Shown here piece after piece: positions 1 to 10,632 of a DNA stretch of 64,000 bases (its first letter is position 1; every line of letters starts with the position of its first letter). This DNA comes from Bacteriovoracaceae bacterium (GTDB lineage Bacteria; Bdellovibrionota; Bacteriovoracia; Bacteriovoracales; Bacteriovoracaceae). The notes beneath the pieces were generated by a model. It was not told where the DNA came from, searched no databases, and worked only from the letters and a program-made list of their open reading frames with translations. Made by a program: the position numbers and the translations under genes. The stretch lies in the NCBI GenBank assembly GCA_016784965.1, contig JADHTQ010000003.1:86598-150597 (forward strand). The letters run 5' to 3'.

Positions 1-1
1 G

Positions 2-1000
2 TGGCCGATGTATGCATGGAGACGTAAAAAAAACTTAATTCAAGCTGTTATCCAGGGGGTTGATGTTAAAAAAGCAGATAAAAGGGCCAAAGAATTAGAA
101 ATTATATATAAAATTAAAGAGGCATATTATGGGGCATTGTATGCGTTGACGATGTTAGATTTTGTTGAGGGTGTTGAAGAAGACTTGCAAATGGTTGTTG
201 ACGAGCTCAAAAAAAATAAATCCCCCAAAGAAGATATTTATAGAATGGAAATCATGAGGGCCATGCTTGAAGGTGAGAAGGTTAAAATAAATAAAGGTTA
301 CGATTTGGCCATTACTGGGCTTACTACTTACGTCGGTTTAAGTGATGTTACCAATGTGGTTCCCAGCCAGAAGTGGCTGACATATGTTCACAAGAAGTTA
401 GAGCCAGTTGATCATTACTGGAAATTGACCCAAAGAGTACATGTTGATTTAAAAAGAGTTAATGCCGGTATTAGAGCTAAACAGTATTTGGCACAAGCTG
501 AAAAAAAGGGGCAATACCCAGTAATTGGTATATTTGGAAGCTATGATTTTACTAGTTCCAGAATGAGCCAAAAACAAACCAGCAAGTTTGCTTACGACCC
601 CTATAATAACAATGAATTTGCTATTGGGGTAGGCATTAAATGGGACTTTGATTGGGGAATATCTAAAGCTAAAGCGGAAAAACTGCATGCCAAAAGGCTA
701 GAACTAGAAACCATGAGAAATTATGCCCTAAAATCTGGGCCCGCACTTGTTAAGAAGTTCTGGCTCGATGTGGATGAAGCTTCCAAGAAAGTTAAGCATA
801 CCAAGAAGGCCTTTAAATATGGAAAAAAATGGTTTAGAAGAATTGCATCTAATGTGGGGCTTGGACTGCTAAATGCCAGAGACCTCGTTGATGCCTATGA
901 GGCCCGTGCCTTAACTTTAAAAAATTATTATGAATCGATATATAATTACCATATGGCCTGGGCCAGATTTTCAAAAAATTTGGGAGTAGAGGTTGACTGA
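2..1000 (+). CDS. TolC-family outer membrane efflux protein (C-terminal part, cut by window edge)
   Basis: The frame is open to the left edge, so the true start lies outside the window. The visible protein is rich in long amphipathic helices, and its last 60 residues (NARDLVDAYEARALTLKNYY, then a G-x-E-V-D end) look like the second helical repeat of TolC-type outer membrane factors. These form the trimeric exit duct of RND, ABC or MFS efflux systems. A Gly/aromatic stretch in the middle (GVGIKWDFDWG) fits a beta-barrel segment between the helical repeats. The stop overlaps the proB start by a few bases, so the two are probably co-transcribed. Family call is by pattern only; the partner pump is not in the window. 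Confidence 0.65.
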   Translation, partial: WPMYAWRRKKNLIQAVIQGVDVKKADKRAKELEIIYKIKEAYYGALYALTMLDFVEGVEEDLQMVVDELKKNKSPKEDIYRMEIMRAMLEGEKVKINKGYDLAITGLTTYVGLSDVTNVVPSQKWLTYVHKKLEPVDHYWKLTQRVHVDLKRVNAGIRAKQYLAQAEKKGQYPVIGIFGSYDFTSSRMSQKQTSKFAYDPYNNNEFAIGVGIKWDFDWGISKAKAEKLHAKRLELETMRNYALKSGPALVKKFWLDVDEASKKVKHTKKAFKYGKKWFRRIASNVGLGLLNARDLVDAYEARALTLKNYYESIYNYHMAWARFSKNLGVEVD

Positions 1001-2132
1001 AAAAACTTCTAGAGCGAAGGTTCAATCAAATATAAAAAGGGTGGTCATAAAATTAGGTTCTAGCGCCATTGCCTCAACACAAGAGGGTATCGACTCCAAG
1101 AAGTTAAAACACCTAGTAAGTGAAGTAGTAGCTCTGCATAAACAAGGTATTCAGGTTATAGTGGTAAGTTCTGGTGCAATAGCTGTGGGGAAAAAATACC
1201 TCAAGTACGATGAAATACAACTTAGAGAAAATAGAAATATTGCCGTAATGCAGGCCCTCAGTGCTGTGGGGCAACCCTATCTTATGAGTGCATACAATAA
1301 TTTTTTTGCACAAGAGGGAGTTTGTGCTGCTCAAATTCTTTTGACTCATGAAGATTTCAAAGATCGCACCAGATACTTAAATATGAAAAATACAATAAAT
1401 GAACTACTAGAGCAAAATGTGATTCCCGTTTTAAATGAAAATGATAGTGTTAGCTTTAGTGAGATATCTTTGGGCGATAATGATCAGCTTGCGGCGATGA
1501 CTGCCCAATTGCTACAGGTAGATCTTTTGGTAATGCTCACTGAATATGATGGACTCTATGACAAAAATCCCAATGAACAAGATGCAACACATATTCCAAT
1601 AGTGCCTTATCGCCACGACTTTAAAGGCGTTGCTTTTAAAAAGAAATCGAGTGTCGGAACAGGTGGTATGAAAACCAAACTAGAAGCTGTGACAAAACTT
1701 ACCTCTCTTGGCATTCCGGTAGTGATTGCATCCCATAACAAATTGCATCCCATTGACAGAGCAGTATATAAAGAAGCAGGTACTTATTTTGCAGCAGATA
1801 GTAACATCTCAAATTCAAAAAAGAAGGGGTGGATTGTTACAACTGTCAAGCAGGGGTGCCATATCGTCGTGGACGAAGGTGCTTATCGGGCCTTAAAAAG
1901 AGGCGCTTCCTTGTTACCTTCTGGTATTACCAAGGTAAATAGTAAGTTTAAACGTGGAGATTCTATCTTTGTAAAATATGGAAGAAAAACCGTAGCAATT
2001 GGATTTTGTGAGTATGACTCTAAAGAAATTGAAAAAATTAAAGGACAGCAGGCAACTAAAATAATCGAAGTTTTGGGTTTCTGCCATTCAAGTGTCGTGC
2101 TTCATAGAAATAATATGGTATTGAAGGAATAA
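993..2132 (+). CDS. proB: glutamate 5-kinase with C-terminal PUA domain
   Basis: Catalyses ATP-dependent phosphorylation of L-glutamate, the first step of proline synthesis, in the cytoplasm. The amino-acid kinase domain (about residues 14-260) shows KLGSSAI, VSSGAIAVG, LNENDSVS and GTGGMKTKLEA, all typical of ProB. Residues about 285-370 form the PUA domain found in long ProB proteins. Length 379 aa is normal for the two-domain form. The start is TTG, preceded by GGAGTAGAGG, and overlaps the end of the upstream gene. proA follows after 2 nt, so the pathway's first two enzymes are in one operon. Confidence 0.95.
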   Translation: MTEKTSRAKVQSNIKRVVIKLGSSAIASTQEGIDSKKLKHLVSEVVALHKQGIQVIVVSSGAIAVGKKYLKYDEIQLRENRNIAVMQALSAVGQPYLMSAYNNFFAQEGVCAAQILLTHEDFKDRTRYLNMKNTINELLEQNVIPVLNENDSVSFSEISLGDNDQLAAMTAQLLQVDLLVMLTEYDGLYDKNPNEQDATHIPIVPYRHDFKGVAFKKKSSVGTGGMKTKLEAVTKLTSLGIPVVIASHNKLHPIDRAVYKEAGTYFAADSNISNSKKKGWIVTTVKQGCHIVVDEGAYRALKRGASLLPSGITKVNSKFKRGDSIFVKYGRKTVAIGFCEYDSKEIEKIKGQQATKIIEVLGFCHSSVVLHRNNMVLKE

Positions 2133-2134
2133 AC

Positions 2135-3376
2135 ATGAGCGTAGAAGACATCGGAAAAAAGGCCAAGGACGCATCAATTGCATTAAGGCAATTGACAGAG
2201 GAAGATCGATTTAGAGCATTAACTGCTATTGTGCAGCTTTTAAGAGACAACAAGCAAAAAATTATAGCTGCAAATGAAATCGATTTAAAAAGTGCCAAAG
2301 AGCAAAACTTGTCAGATGCTTTAGTCGATAGATTGACATTAACAGCAGATAGAATCGATGCAATGGCCCAGTCAGTATCTGATATTGCTTTTCAAAATGC
2401 AGTAGTTGGTGAAGTGGTATCTGCCAGCAAACTTGACAATGGACTGTTGGTTAGAAGAGAGAGAATTCCAATTGGTGTTTTAGCGATGATTTTTGAAAGC
2501 CGTCCAAATGTTGTGGTAGATTGTTCTGCCTTGGCCATAAAATCAGCAAATGCGATAATTTTAAAAGGTGGCAAAGAAGCTTATCAGTCTAATAAATTAT
2601 TGGGGGAGTTAGTTAGGCAGGCCATCGAAAAAAATATTCCCAAAGATACAATCCAAGTTATTGATTCTTTCGATAGAGAAATAGTTAGTGGCTTATTAAC
2701 TTTGAACAAATACGTGGACCTAATTATACCCCGTGGGGGAGAAGGGCTTGTTAACTTTGTCTATGCAAATGCCACGGTGCCAGTTATTGCTCACTTTAAA
2801 GGGCTCTGTCACATTTATATCCATGATGATGCTGATTTACAGAGTGCTTTGGATATCTGTTTAAATGCCAAAGTTCAACGACCAGGTGTTTGTAACGCAA
2901 TGGAGACGTTAATTATTCATGAAAAAGTTGACGATAAATTTTTACAGGAGTTGATTAATAAATATATTGAAAATGGGGTAGAGCTTAGAATGTGTGAAAA
3001 ACTAGCACCTAGATTCCCCAACCTCCCTAGGGCCTGCAATGTCGATTGGGATAGTGAGTATCTCGATAAAATTTTATCGATTAAGCTTGTCACAAATGAA
3101 GATGAGGCCATTGATCATGTTTTAAAACATGGCACAAACCACACTGAGGGGATTGTCGCTAAAGATCAAGAGGTGATCAAAAAATTTATCAATGGTGTTG
3201 ATGCATCTTGCGTAATGGTAAATGCTTCCACTCGCTTTAACGATGGTGGTCAGCTAGGTCTTGGGGCCGAGCTTGGTATTTCAACTACGAAAATTCATGC
3301 CTATGGCCCAATGGGTGCCTCTGAATTAACGACTTTAAGATTTATCGTAGAGGGTAGTGGCCATATTCGAACCTAA
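2135..3376 (+). CDS. proA: gamma-glutamyl phosphate reductase
   Basis: NADPH-dependent reduction of gamma-glutamyl phosphate to glutamate-5-semialdehyde, the second step of proline synthesis. The 413-aa protein has the aldehyde-dehydrogenase-like fold with the catalytic cysteine in RPGVCNAMETLI and the ProA signature near FNDGGQLGLGAELGIST. Length is normal. It starts 2 nt after the proB stop, consistent with translational coupling and substrate channelling of the labile phosphate intermediate between ProB and ProA. Confidence 0.96.
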   Translation: MSVEDIGKKAKDASIALRQLTEEDRFRALTAIVQLLRDNKQKIIAANEIDLKSAKEQNLSDALVDRLTLTADRIDAMAQSVSDIAFQNAVVGEVVSASKLDNGLLVRRERIPIGVLAMIFESRPNVVVDCSALAIKSANAIILKGGKEAYQSNKLLGELVRQAIEKNIPKDTIQVIDSFDREIVSGLLTLNKYVDLIIPRGGEGLVNFVYANATVPVIAHFKGLCHIYIHDDADLQSALDICLNAKVQRPGVCNAMETLIIHEKVDDKFLQELINKYIENGVELRMCEKLAPRFPNLPRACNVDWDSEYLDKILSIKLVTNEDEAIDHVLKHGTNHTEGIVAKDQEVIKKFINGVDASCVMVNASTRFNDGGQLGLGAELGISTTKIHAYGPMGASELTTLRFIVEGSGHIRT

Positions 3377-3446
3377 TATAAAATAGATCATAAGCCTCTG
3401 TAATTTTAAGAAGTTCATAGAGCAAGTCTTACTTTTTGAAAGAAAG

Positions 3447-3475
3447 TTGTACAACAATAATGGTTTTGTTAAACT
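3447..3475 (+). promoter_or_regulatory. candidate sigma-70 promoter for yebC
   Basis: TTGTAC at 3447-3452 and TAAACT at 3470-3475 are separated by 17 bp, about 40 nt upstream of the yebC start. It lies in the only sizeable gap between proA and yebC. Prediction by motif only. Confidence 0.35.
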
Positions 3476-3514
3476 TGTCGTCTTAAAAAAACAAGAGGTG
3501 GAATCGGAGGTATT

Positions 3515-4258
3515 ATGGCCGGACATAGTAAATGGAAAAATATTCAACACAGAAAAGGTGCTCAAGACGCTAAAAGAGGAAAGATTTTTACCAAGTTAAT
3601 TAAAGAAATTACTGTTGCTGTCAAAACTGGTGGTGGACCAGATATCGATTCCAACCCCAGGTTGCGCTTGGCCATATCAAATGCCAAAGGTGCAAACATG
3701 CCCAAGGATATAATTGAGCGTGCCATTAAAAAGGCTTCAGGAGCTGGTGGGGAAAATTATGTTGAGGGTACATTTGAAGGCTATGGACCAGCTGGGGTTG
3801 CAGTATTTGTAGAGGTAGCCACTGATAATAATACTAGAACCATTGCCAATATTCGCTCTTACTTTAATAAGTATAGTGGCAGCTTGGGAAAAGATGGCTG
3901 CTTGCAATTTGTATTTGAACGAAAGGGGATTTTTAATCTATCTAGTGATGGGATTGATGAGGAAGAATTCACATTGGAGCTAATAGATGGCGGTGCCGAG
4001 GATGTTGAATTTGATAATGGAGTAGTCACAGTCACAACTCAGATGGAGGACTTTGGTCCGGTGCAGAAAAAGTTTGCGGAGTTAAAAATTGAACCCCAAG
4101 AGTCTGGCCTGCAAAGAGTTCCGGTAACTTACAAAGAAGTTGATCAGAAGTCCTTTGCTACACTTATGAAGTTGATAAATGTTTTAGAAGATGACGACGA
4201 TGTTTTAAACGTTTATCACAATATTGAGTTTAGCGAAGAGCTGGCACAACAAATATAG
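3515..4258 (+). CDS. yebC: YebC/PmpR-family protein
   Basis: The N-terminus MAGHSKWKNIQHRKGAQDAK is the family signature, and the 247-aa length is standard. Family members have been described as DNA-binding transcription regulators and more recently as factors that help ribosomes through proline-rich stretches; which role applies here cannot be told from sequence. A strong GGAGG lies just upstream of the ATG. The conserved acidic C-terminal half (GAEDVEFDNGVVTV onwards) is complete. The next gene starts 9 nt downstream. Confidence 0.93.
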   Translation: MAGHSKWKNIQHRKGAQDAKRGKIFTKLIKEITVAVKTGGGPDIDSNPRLRLAISNAKGANMPKDIIERAIKKASGAGGENYVEGTFEGYGPAGVAVFVEVATDNNTRTIANIRSYFNKYSGSLGKDGCLQFVFERKGIFNLSSDGIDEEEFTLELIDGGAEDVEFDNGVVTVTTQMEDFGPVQKKFAELKIEPQESGLQRVPVTYKEVDQKSFATLMKLINVLEDDDDVLNVYHNIEFSEELAQQI

Positions 4259-4267
4259 GAAAGTCTT

Positions 4268-7180
4268 ATGACTCACCCCCTTGGCATATGGGCGGCCATT
4301 GACATTGAAACGACTGGTATCGATCCAGTCAAAGACTCTATTATTGATTTGGGATACCTTCAATTTGAAGGTACCAAGTTAATAAAAAAATACAGCTCGT
4401 TGGTGCAGTTTGATGGGAATCTGTCATATTTTATCCAAAAGCTCACAGGCATATCTGCAAATATGCTTCACAATGCTCCATCCTGGGATGAAGTGGAGCT
4501 TCACTTACAAGAACTTTTTGGCCACAGCTTATTGGCGCACAATGCAAGCTTTGAACAAAAGTTTCTTGAGCAGTATTTCGACGATATAGATGATGGAAAT
4601 GAGCGAGAAAGTTTCGAAGATACTCTCTACTACTTGGCCTTACTTTTTCCCGATATTGGCTCATTAAAACTAGAAAATTTTATTACCGGTTTTGGGCTTA
4701 GAGATGGTGAGGTACATCGTGGACTTGAAGATTCAGTAGATTTATTGAGGGTTATTCTAGTTGCCACTAAGCTTATTAGAAGAGATAAAACTAGATATCA
4801 GTTTATCTTAGAATCCTTTAAGCAAAACGGTATGGGTGACTTATGGTTTTGCAAGTTTTTTAAGTTACCTGAGTCAGAGCTAACAGAGATTGCTCAGCAG
4901 ATTGATTTCAATTTAGAAGAAGTCGTAGAGAAAATTCCTCAAGGTAAGATTAGTGTTATCTCCGATGAGGGTAATCAAAAAGACCAAGATAGCTTGAATG
5001 ATTTGAAACCTAGATGGTCGTTTGAGTTTAATGGCGAAAATATCAAAAACATTTTAACAGATGAGCAAAAGGTACAGGAAGTATTTCCGCAGTATAAATT
5101 TAGAAAGTCTCAACTTGATCTTTCTTTAAAGGTGGGACAGTCTTTTAAAAATAATGTTCACAGCTTAGTGCAAGCACCTACTGGTACGGGGAAAACGTTG
5201 GGCTATTTATTACCAGTTGCTCTTTTTGCTCTCAATGAAGATAGACAGATATTAGTGGCAACTGGAACCAAAACCCTCCAACATCAAGCTATGACCAAAG
5301 ATGTTCCTCAAATTAAAAAATTGTTGGGACTTAAAAATGATGACCTAAGAATCAGACGACTGATCGGTTCGAGCAATCATTTTTGCGAGCTGCTTTTTAA
5401 TCAAAATAAGCAGGAGACAAACCTTTTGGCAGCCGTAAAGAGCTTTGAAGAAAAATTTACAGAGATGTTTTTTGAATTGGTTTTTTTTCATAATAGCTTA
5501 GTGGGTCCAAATGAAGTCATAACCAGAGGGGACATACCTTATGTGTTAAAAAAACAGTTTAAATACTTTCACACTTTGCAAGAGGAAATAGCAGTTGATT
5601 TTAGAGCGTGCTCGGGAAAAAATTGTCCCTTTGTTAGAGGATGTGGATATATTGCAGGATTGCAGGCCGCTAAGGATGCAGAAATTATAGTTGGCAATCA
5701 TGCCTTGATGTTTTCTTGGCCTAAAGGGTTTCCAAGACCCATGCATGTAGTAATTGATGAGGCCCACAAGATTGAAGGTGAAGTTACAAACGCATTTTCT
5801 TTGGAAGTATCACAAATTGCTTTAACCAAACTGTCTGACCACCTGGTACATTTACAAGGAATTGGTTCACTGTTTTATCTGTTGTCTTGTGCACCAGAGG
5901 GAAGTGAAAATGCGACAGAGCTCATTAATGAGATTAGAGATGAAGCGCAAAAAGTGAACGAAATTTTACAAGATCACCTGGAGCCACTAGAAGATTTAGT
6001 AGAACAGCACTTTAAAAAGCTACCTCGATTTACTAGTTTATATTGGAATGAAGTACCAATGTTTACAAAAGATAGTAACAAAGGGGTGGCGGAGGCAGCG
6101 ATCTTAAACCATTTAACTAGTGTACAATTTGTTATTACTGAATTCTATAATTATTTATTTCCATACCAAGAGCGTTGGAGCCAAGGAAGTCTAGTTGACA
6201 AAAAAATGATAATGGCATTTTCTAGGTTTGAAAGTTTTATGGGGCAGCTTGAAGATTTGATAACGGCCTTTGATCTATCGCTGGGAAGTAAGGAAGGATA
6301 CGCACATTCTTTGAAATACCATGAAGAATATGGCTACACGCTGTTTTCAGCACCAATAGATGTTGGACGAGTTCTACACGACGGCGTTTTACAGCCTTCT
6401 TCGTCAGTGGTTTGTACTTCAGCAACACTCGGAAATGCAAATGGTGATCACGGTACTAAGGGAATAGAGTGGGCAAGTGGTCACCTGTATTTAGATGGTG
6501 AAAGAAGGTTTCGCACGGGCTTTTATTTACCGGCCGTTTTTGACTACAAGAATAAGGCAAAAGTATTTCTTTGTGATGATACTTTGCCTCTCTACGATAC
6601 TTTCTTTGTAGAAAAAACATTAGTTCCAATCATGAAATTGATCCGTAAGCTAGATGGAAAATCCCTATTGCTCTTTTCCGCCAAAACAAGATTTGAGGTA
6701 GCTAGAGAAATTTTAATCAAAGAATTTGAAGCAGAAAACCCAGTCTTTATTCAGGGGATGGGTAATAAAGTTGTAGATGATTTTAAAAATACTAGTAACG
6801 GCATTTTGTTGGGCATGGAATCTTTTGGCGAAGGCATAGATATTCCTGGTGAATCTCTGCAGTTTCTATTTATTGATAAAATTCCAGATATTCGCATGGA
6901 TCTCGTTATCAATAAAAGACGTGATTTTTACGAAAGAACTATTGGTAATGAATTTACCGATTACTTTATGGCCCATCGAGCAAGATCTCTTCATCAAAAA
7001 CTAGGCCGACTTCTTCGCACTGAACAAGATTTTGGTGCTGCAATAATTGTTGATTCTAGAATCAGGAAGTGGAAAGGAAATACAATCCAGAAACTTTATA
7101 AACTGATGGAGCCATATCAAATCAATCGCAGTGGACTTGATGCCGCTTGTAAAAGTATTCCCGGCTTTTTACAGTCTTAG
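4268..7180 (+). CDS. dinG: DinG/XPD-type helicase with N-terminal DEDD exonuclease domain
   Basis: A 970-aa fusion. Residues about 8-175 are a DnaQ-like 3'-5' exonuclease domain: IDIETTG supplies the first acidic pair, HNASFEQ the second motif, HRGLEDSVD the last. Then comes a superfamily-2 helicase with Walker A APTGTGKT, DEAH box VIDEAHK, and motif VI QKLGRLLRT. Cysteines in NHFCELL and CSGKNCPFVRGCGY lie where XPD/DinG enzymes bind a 4Fe-4S cluster. Such proteins unwind DNA with 5'-3' polarity in repair or replication-conflict resolution. The exonuclease fusion is usual in Firmicutes DinG and absent from the E. coli protein. It is probably co-transcribed with yebC. Confidence 0.88.
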   Translation: MTHPLGIWAAIDIETTGIDPVKDSIIDLGYLQFEGTKLIKKYSSLVQFDGNLSYFIQKLTGISANMLHNAPSWDEVELHLQELFGHSLLAHNASFEQKFLEQYFDDIDDGNERESFEDTLYYLALLFPDIGSLKLENFITGFGLRDGEVHRGLEDSVDLLRVILVATKLIRRDKTRYQFILESFKQNGMGDLWFCKFFKLPESELTEIAQQIDFNLEEVVEKIPQGKISVISDEGNQKDQDSLNDLKPRWSFEFNGENIKNILTDEQKVQEVFPQYKFRKSQLDLSLKVGQSFKNNVHSLVQAPTGTGKTLGYLLPVALFALNEDRQILVATGTKTLQHQAMTKDVPQIKKLLGLKNDDLRIRRLIGSSNHFCELLFNQNKQETNLLAAVKSFEEKFTEMFFELVFFHNSLVGPNEVITRGDIPYVLKKQFKYFHTLQEEIAVDFRACSGKNCPFVRGCGYIAGLQAAKDAEIIVGNHALMFSWPKGFPRPMHVVIDEAHKIEGEVTNAFSLEVSQIALTKLSDHLVHLQGIGSLFYLLSCAPEGSENATELINEIRDEAQKVNEILQDHLEPLEDLVEQHFKKLPRFTSLYWNEVPMFTKDSNKGVAEAAILNHLTSVQFVITEFYNYLFPYQERWSQGSLVDKKMIMAFSRFESFMGQLEDLITAFDLSLGSKEGYAHSLKYHEEYGYTLFSAPIDVGRVLHDGVLQPSSSVVCTSATLGNANGDHGTKGIEWASGHLYLDGERRFRTGFYLPAVFDYKNKAKVFLCDDTLPLYDTFFVEKTLVPIMKLIRKLDGKSLLLFSAKTRFEVAREILIKEFEAENPVFIQGMGNKVVDDFKNTSNGILLGMESFGEGIDIPGESLQFLFIDKIPDIRMDLVINKRRDFYERTIGNEFTDYFMAHRARSLHQKLGRLLRTEQDFGAAIIVDSRIRKWKGNTIQKLYKLMEPYQINRSGLDAACKSIPGFLQS

Positions 7181-7181
7181 A

Positions 7182-7937
7182 TTAAACCTCTTCGAGATCG
7201 TTTAAGTATTTAATTTGAATTTTTAGATTCTCGTGATCAGATTTAATAAGATAGGGGATAGCTAAATATTTACTTATGTACATATCTACGTAAGGTAGTT
7301 GTTCACCCTGTGTCAAACTTTGTGCTGTCTCTTTATCGATGTCTTCATAGAGTCTAAAATGTTCTGCAAAAATAGTGTTGTCTTCAATGTTAACAGCAAC
7401 TTGAGTTCTCATTTTTTCTAGTGCGATTATTTTCGTTTCTGGTTGGTGTGCATATTCCCAATCATTATTACTTCTTATAACAGAGTATATATTTTTCATC
7501 GTAGAGCGAAAATGTTTTGAGAGAAAAAATTGAAAAGCAGTGCACGCAAAAGGTGTATTAATGTAAAAACGTGGAGGTGTGGGAACTTGGCAGCTGCTTT
7601 GTCTATCATCTTTTGCGAAAGTGTAGATGACATGATTGGTTTTTCCGTCGTGGAGATAGTGCTCAACAATATTATTTCTCCCCAGTCTCTTTGAGATGGT
7701 AACTTCTTGTGGTATCCAATCTTTGGCAAAGCGATAATTTAACTCTAGTGCCAAAATTTCCCCTGATGATACTCTGCCAAATAGTTTTGCTTTAAACAGG
7801 TGGCCAAGACCACGATTATCCTGGAACACTTCGAAGCTTTCTTCTGCGTAAGCTCGATCGCCAGTATAATAAATAAAGCCACCGCGGTAGAGTTTATGGG
7901 TGTCTAGTTTTGGCAGCACAATATCAAATTCATCCAC
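7182..7937 (-). CDS. hypothetical protein, about 251 aa
   Basis: I do not recognise this protein. It has no signal peptide, no transmembrane segment and no obvious catalytic motif; it reads as a soluble mixed alpha/beta protein with many aromatic residues. The longest frame begins at a TTG at 7970, but a GTG at 7937 has a well-placed GGAG and is the more likely start. It is convergent with the helicase gene, with the two stops 1 nt apart. No functional link to its neighbours is visible. Confidence 0.6.
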   Translation of the reverse strand: MDEFDIVLPKLDTHKLYRGGFIYYTGDRAYAEESFEVFQDNRGLGHLFKAKLFGRVSSGEILALELNYRFAKDWIPQEVTISKRLGRNNIVEHYLHDGKTNHVIYTFAKDDRQSSCQVPTPPRFYINTPFACTAFQFFLSKHFRSTMKNIYSVIRSNNDWEYAHQPETKIIALEKMRTQVAVNIEDNTIFAEHFRLYEDIDKETAQSLTQGEQLPYVDMYISKYLAIPYLIKSDHENLKIQIKYLNDLEEV

Positions 7938-7975
7938 GATGCTTCTCCAATTATTGGACAAAAAAGGCAAAGTAA

Positions 7976-8002
7976 TTGTTGTCCATATAAACGAAGTATA
8001 AT
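7976..8002 (+). promoter_or_regulatory. candidate promoter of the nqr operon
   Basis: TTGTTG at 7976-7981 and a perfect TATAAT at 7997-8002, spaced by 15 bp, lie about 65 nt before nqrA. The spacer is shorter than ideal, so the -35 assignment is tentative, but the -10 is strong. Confidence 0.4.
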
Positions 8003-8065
8003 ATATTGTATACGAAATTGCATCGTGATTTTGTAAACTCTGACTTTTAAAAGGTTAAATACTCT

Positions 8066-9418
8066 ATGGTACACATCAAAAAAGGCTTAGACCTACCAAT
8101 TCTTGGCGCCCCCAAGCAAGAAATTGATAGTGAGGTTAAAAAGTTAAAAGTAGTGGCCCTACTTGGCGGTGATTACGTCGGTATGAAGCCAAGTATGTTG
8201 GTCAAGGTGGGGGATAAAGTAAAAATTGGAACTCCAGTTTTTGCCTGTAAAAAGACTCACGGGGTTGTTTATACTTCTCCTGCAGCTGGTAAAGTTATTG
8301 AGGTTAATAGGGGGGCAAAAAGAGTCTTTCAATCTCTAGTTATTGAGCTTGCAGATACAGAGGAGCAACTGACTTATAAGTCATATAAAAACAAGCAGAT
8401 TCAGTCATTAAAATTTGAAGAAGTGAAAGAATTGCTAATTGAATCAGGCATGTGGACGGCATTACGTGCTAGGCCATACTCCAAAGTACCAGCTACCGAT
8501 ACAAGACCACATGCCGTCTATATTACCGGCACCGATACCAATCCTCTAAGTCCAGACCCAAAACTTATTATTGATAAAGAAATGGATGCTTTTAAGGACG
8601 GGATAGAGACTCTTTCTAAATTAACCGAAGGCAAAACTTATGTTTGTGTGAAAGAGGGGATTGAACTAACACTGCCAAAGCATTGCACCCATGTTGAAAA
8701 GTGGCGCTTTAGTGGTGTCCACCCTGCAGGCAATGTAGGAACTCATATCCATTTTATAGATCCTGTTCATGCTGAAAAAGTTGTTTGGCACATGGGATAT
8801 CAAGATGTAATTGCTGTGGGAAAATTATTTAAAACGGGCAAAATTTCATTGGATAGAGTAATTTCTATAGCTGGACCAAATGCAAAAAAACCCCGTTTGG
8901 TAAAAACTAGAATTGGTGCAAATGTTACGACTTTAGTTTGTGATGAAAAAGTGGGCGATAATGTACGGGTAGTTTCGGGCTCAGTTTTTAAAGGAACAAA
9001 GGCGTTTGGTAATTTTGACTACCTTGGTCGTTACCATCAACAGGTTTCTTTGCTGGAAGAGGGAGACAAAAGAGAATTTTTTGGGTGGATAGTTCCAGGT
9101 AGCAAGAAGTTTTCTTTGACACGTGCTTTTTTATCTAAGTTTTTTCCAGGCCAGAAGTATAAAATGACGACTACAACTTCAGGAAGCCCAAGAGCCATAG
9201 TTCCAGTTGGACTTTATGAATCTGTCATGCCTTTAGATATCTTACCGACACAACTTTTTTACTCCTTGATGGCAGGTGATACTGATCAGGCCCAAAAATT
9301 GGGGTGTATGGAATTGGATGAAGAAGATGTGGCACTTTGTACCTATGTATGTCCGGGAAAAAATGATTTTGGAGCGGCCTTAAGAAAGAATTTAACCACG
9401 ATTGAAAAAGAAGGATAA
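8066..9418 (+). CDS. nqrA: Na+-translocating NADH:quinone reductase subunit A
   Basis: Cytoplasmic quinone-binding subunit of Na+-NQR. The 450-aa length and conserved blocks ([12 protein letters not shown] at the N-terminus, [32 protein letters not shown] at the C-terminus) are diagnostic. First gene of a complete nqrABCDEF operon that also carries both maturation genes, so this cell probably oxidises NADH at the inner membrane while pumping sodium, as marine bacteria commonly do. Confidence 0.96.
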   Translation: MVHIKKGLDLPILGAPKQEIDSEVKKLKVVALLGGDYVGMKPSMLVKVGDKVKIGTPVFACKKTHGVVYTSPAAGKVIEVNRGAKRVFQSLVIELADTEEQLTYKSYKNKQIQSLKFEEVKELLIESGMWTALRARPYSKVPATDTRPHAVYITGTDTNPLSPDPKLIIDKEMDAFKDGIETLSKLTEGKTYVCVKEGIELTLPKHCTHVEKWRFSGVHPAGNVGTHIHFIDPVHAEKVVWHMGYQDVIAVGKLFKTGKISLDRVISIAGPNAKKPRLVKTRIGANVTTLVCDEKVGDNVRVVSGSVFKGTKAFGNFDYLGRYHQQVSLLEEGDKREFFGWIVPGSKKFSLTRAFLSKFFPGQKYKMTTTTSGSPRAIVPVGLYESVMPLDILPTQLFYSLMAGDTDQAQKLGCMELDEEDVALCTYVCPGKNDFGAALRKNLTTIEKEG

Positions 9419-9423
9419 CAAGA

Positions 9424-10632
9424 ATGAAGTTTATTCGTAACCTCTTTGATAAACAAGAAGCACATTTTGTAAAGGGTGGTAAGCTTGCAAGGCTTTATCC
9501 TCTTTATGAAGCAATAGATACTTTCTTGTTTACTTCAGGTGAAGTAAACAGGGGAACTACCCATGTAAGAGACAGCATTGATCTAAAACGTTTGATGTCT
9601 ATGGTAATTATTGCACTTACTCCTTGTATTATCATGGGGATGTATAATACAGGCTTTTTGGCCAACAGTGCCATATCTGCAATGAACTTGAGTGAGGTGC
9701 CTGGGTGGCGTGCAGAATGTTTGCTCTATATGGGACTTGGATTTGACCCTACCTCTATCATAGGCAACATAATACATGGTCTGTTGTACTTTTTACCAAT
9801 TTTTATTGTAACAAACATTGCGGGGCTATCCATTGAGCTGCTATTTAGTGTGGTTCGCAAACATGAAATTAATGAAGGGTTTTTAGTTACAGGTATGCTC
9901 ATGCCCATGATTGTTCCGGCTTCCATTCCTTTGTGGCAAGTTGCAGTGGCAGTTATCTTTGCCGTAACGTTTGCCAAAGAGGTTTTTGGTGGAACCGGCA
10001 AAAACTTTTTAAACCCGGCCCTTGCAGCGAGAGCATTTTTATTTTTTGCCTACCCCGGTGAGATTTCGGGAGATGCTGTTTGGGTTGCAGTTGACGGACA
10101 TACAGGAGCTACGGCCCTATCCCAACTGGCTGCTGGTGGTACAGCTGCTTTGACCGATACTTGGTGGGATGCATTTTTGGGATTTATTCCTGGAAGCTTT
10201 GGTGAAACCTCGACACTTGCTTGCCTTTTGGGAGCAATGTTTTTGATATATACCGGTATTGGTTCCTGGAGAATTATGCTGAGTGTACTTGTTGGCATGA
10301 TCACACTTTCATTTTTATTCAATATAATTGGTAGTGATACAAACCCCATGTTTGCAGTTGGTCCTTCTTGGCATCTGGTGACTGGTGGTTTTGCCTTTGG
10401 AACTGTATTTATGGCCACTGATCCAGTTACTGCCGCAACGACAAATATGGGTAAATATTATTATGGGTTACTAATAGGTTTTATGGTAGTTTTGGTTAGA
10501 GTTATCAACCCTGCTTTCCCCGAGGGGATGATGCTAGCGATTCTCTTTGGAAACCTCTTTGCCCCCATCATTGATTATTTTGTTGTGGAGTCAAATATTA
10601 AAAGAAGGGAGTTAAAAAATGGCATCAGATGA
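9424..10632 (+). CDS. nqrB: Na+-NQR subunit B
   Basis: Membrane subunit, 402 aa with about ten hydrophobic helices. It carries the covalent FMN attachment motif T-G-A-T with acceptor Thr near residue 230 ([10 protein letters not shown]), the target of ApbE encoded downstream in the same operon. NqrB also binds riboflavin and forms part of the sodium path. It starts 6 nt after nqrA, and its end overlaps the nqrC start by 14 nt. Confidence 0.96.
   Translation: MKFIRNLFDKQEAHFVKGGKLARLYPLYEAIDTFLFTSGEVNRGTTHVRDSIDLKRLMSMVIIALTPCIIMGMYNTGFLANSAISAMNLSEVPGWRAECLLYMGLGFDPTSIIGNIIHGLLYFLPIFIVTNIAGLSIELLFSVVRKHEINEGFLVTGMLMPMIVPASIPLWQVAVAVIFAVTFAKEVFGGTGKNFLNPALAARAFLFFAYPGEISGDAVWVAVDGHTGATALSQLAAGGTAALTDTWWDAFLGFIPGSFGETSTLACLLGAMFLIYTGIGSWRIMLSVLVGMITLSFLFNIIGSDTNPMFAVGPSWHLVTGGFAFGTVFMATDPVTAATTNMGKYYYGLLIGFMVVLVRVINPAFPEGMMLAILFGNLFAPIIDYFVVESNIKRRELKNGIR

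Noticed and set aside
9726..10418. Minus-strand frames inside nqrB
   Set aside because: Fully inside a confident gene, low-complexity and without start signals.
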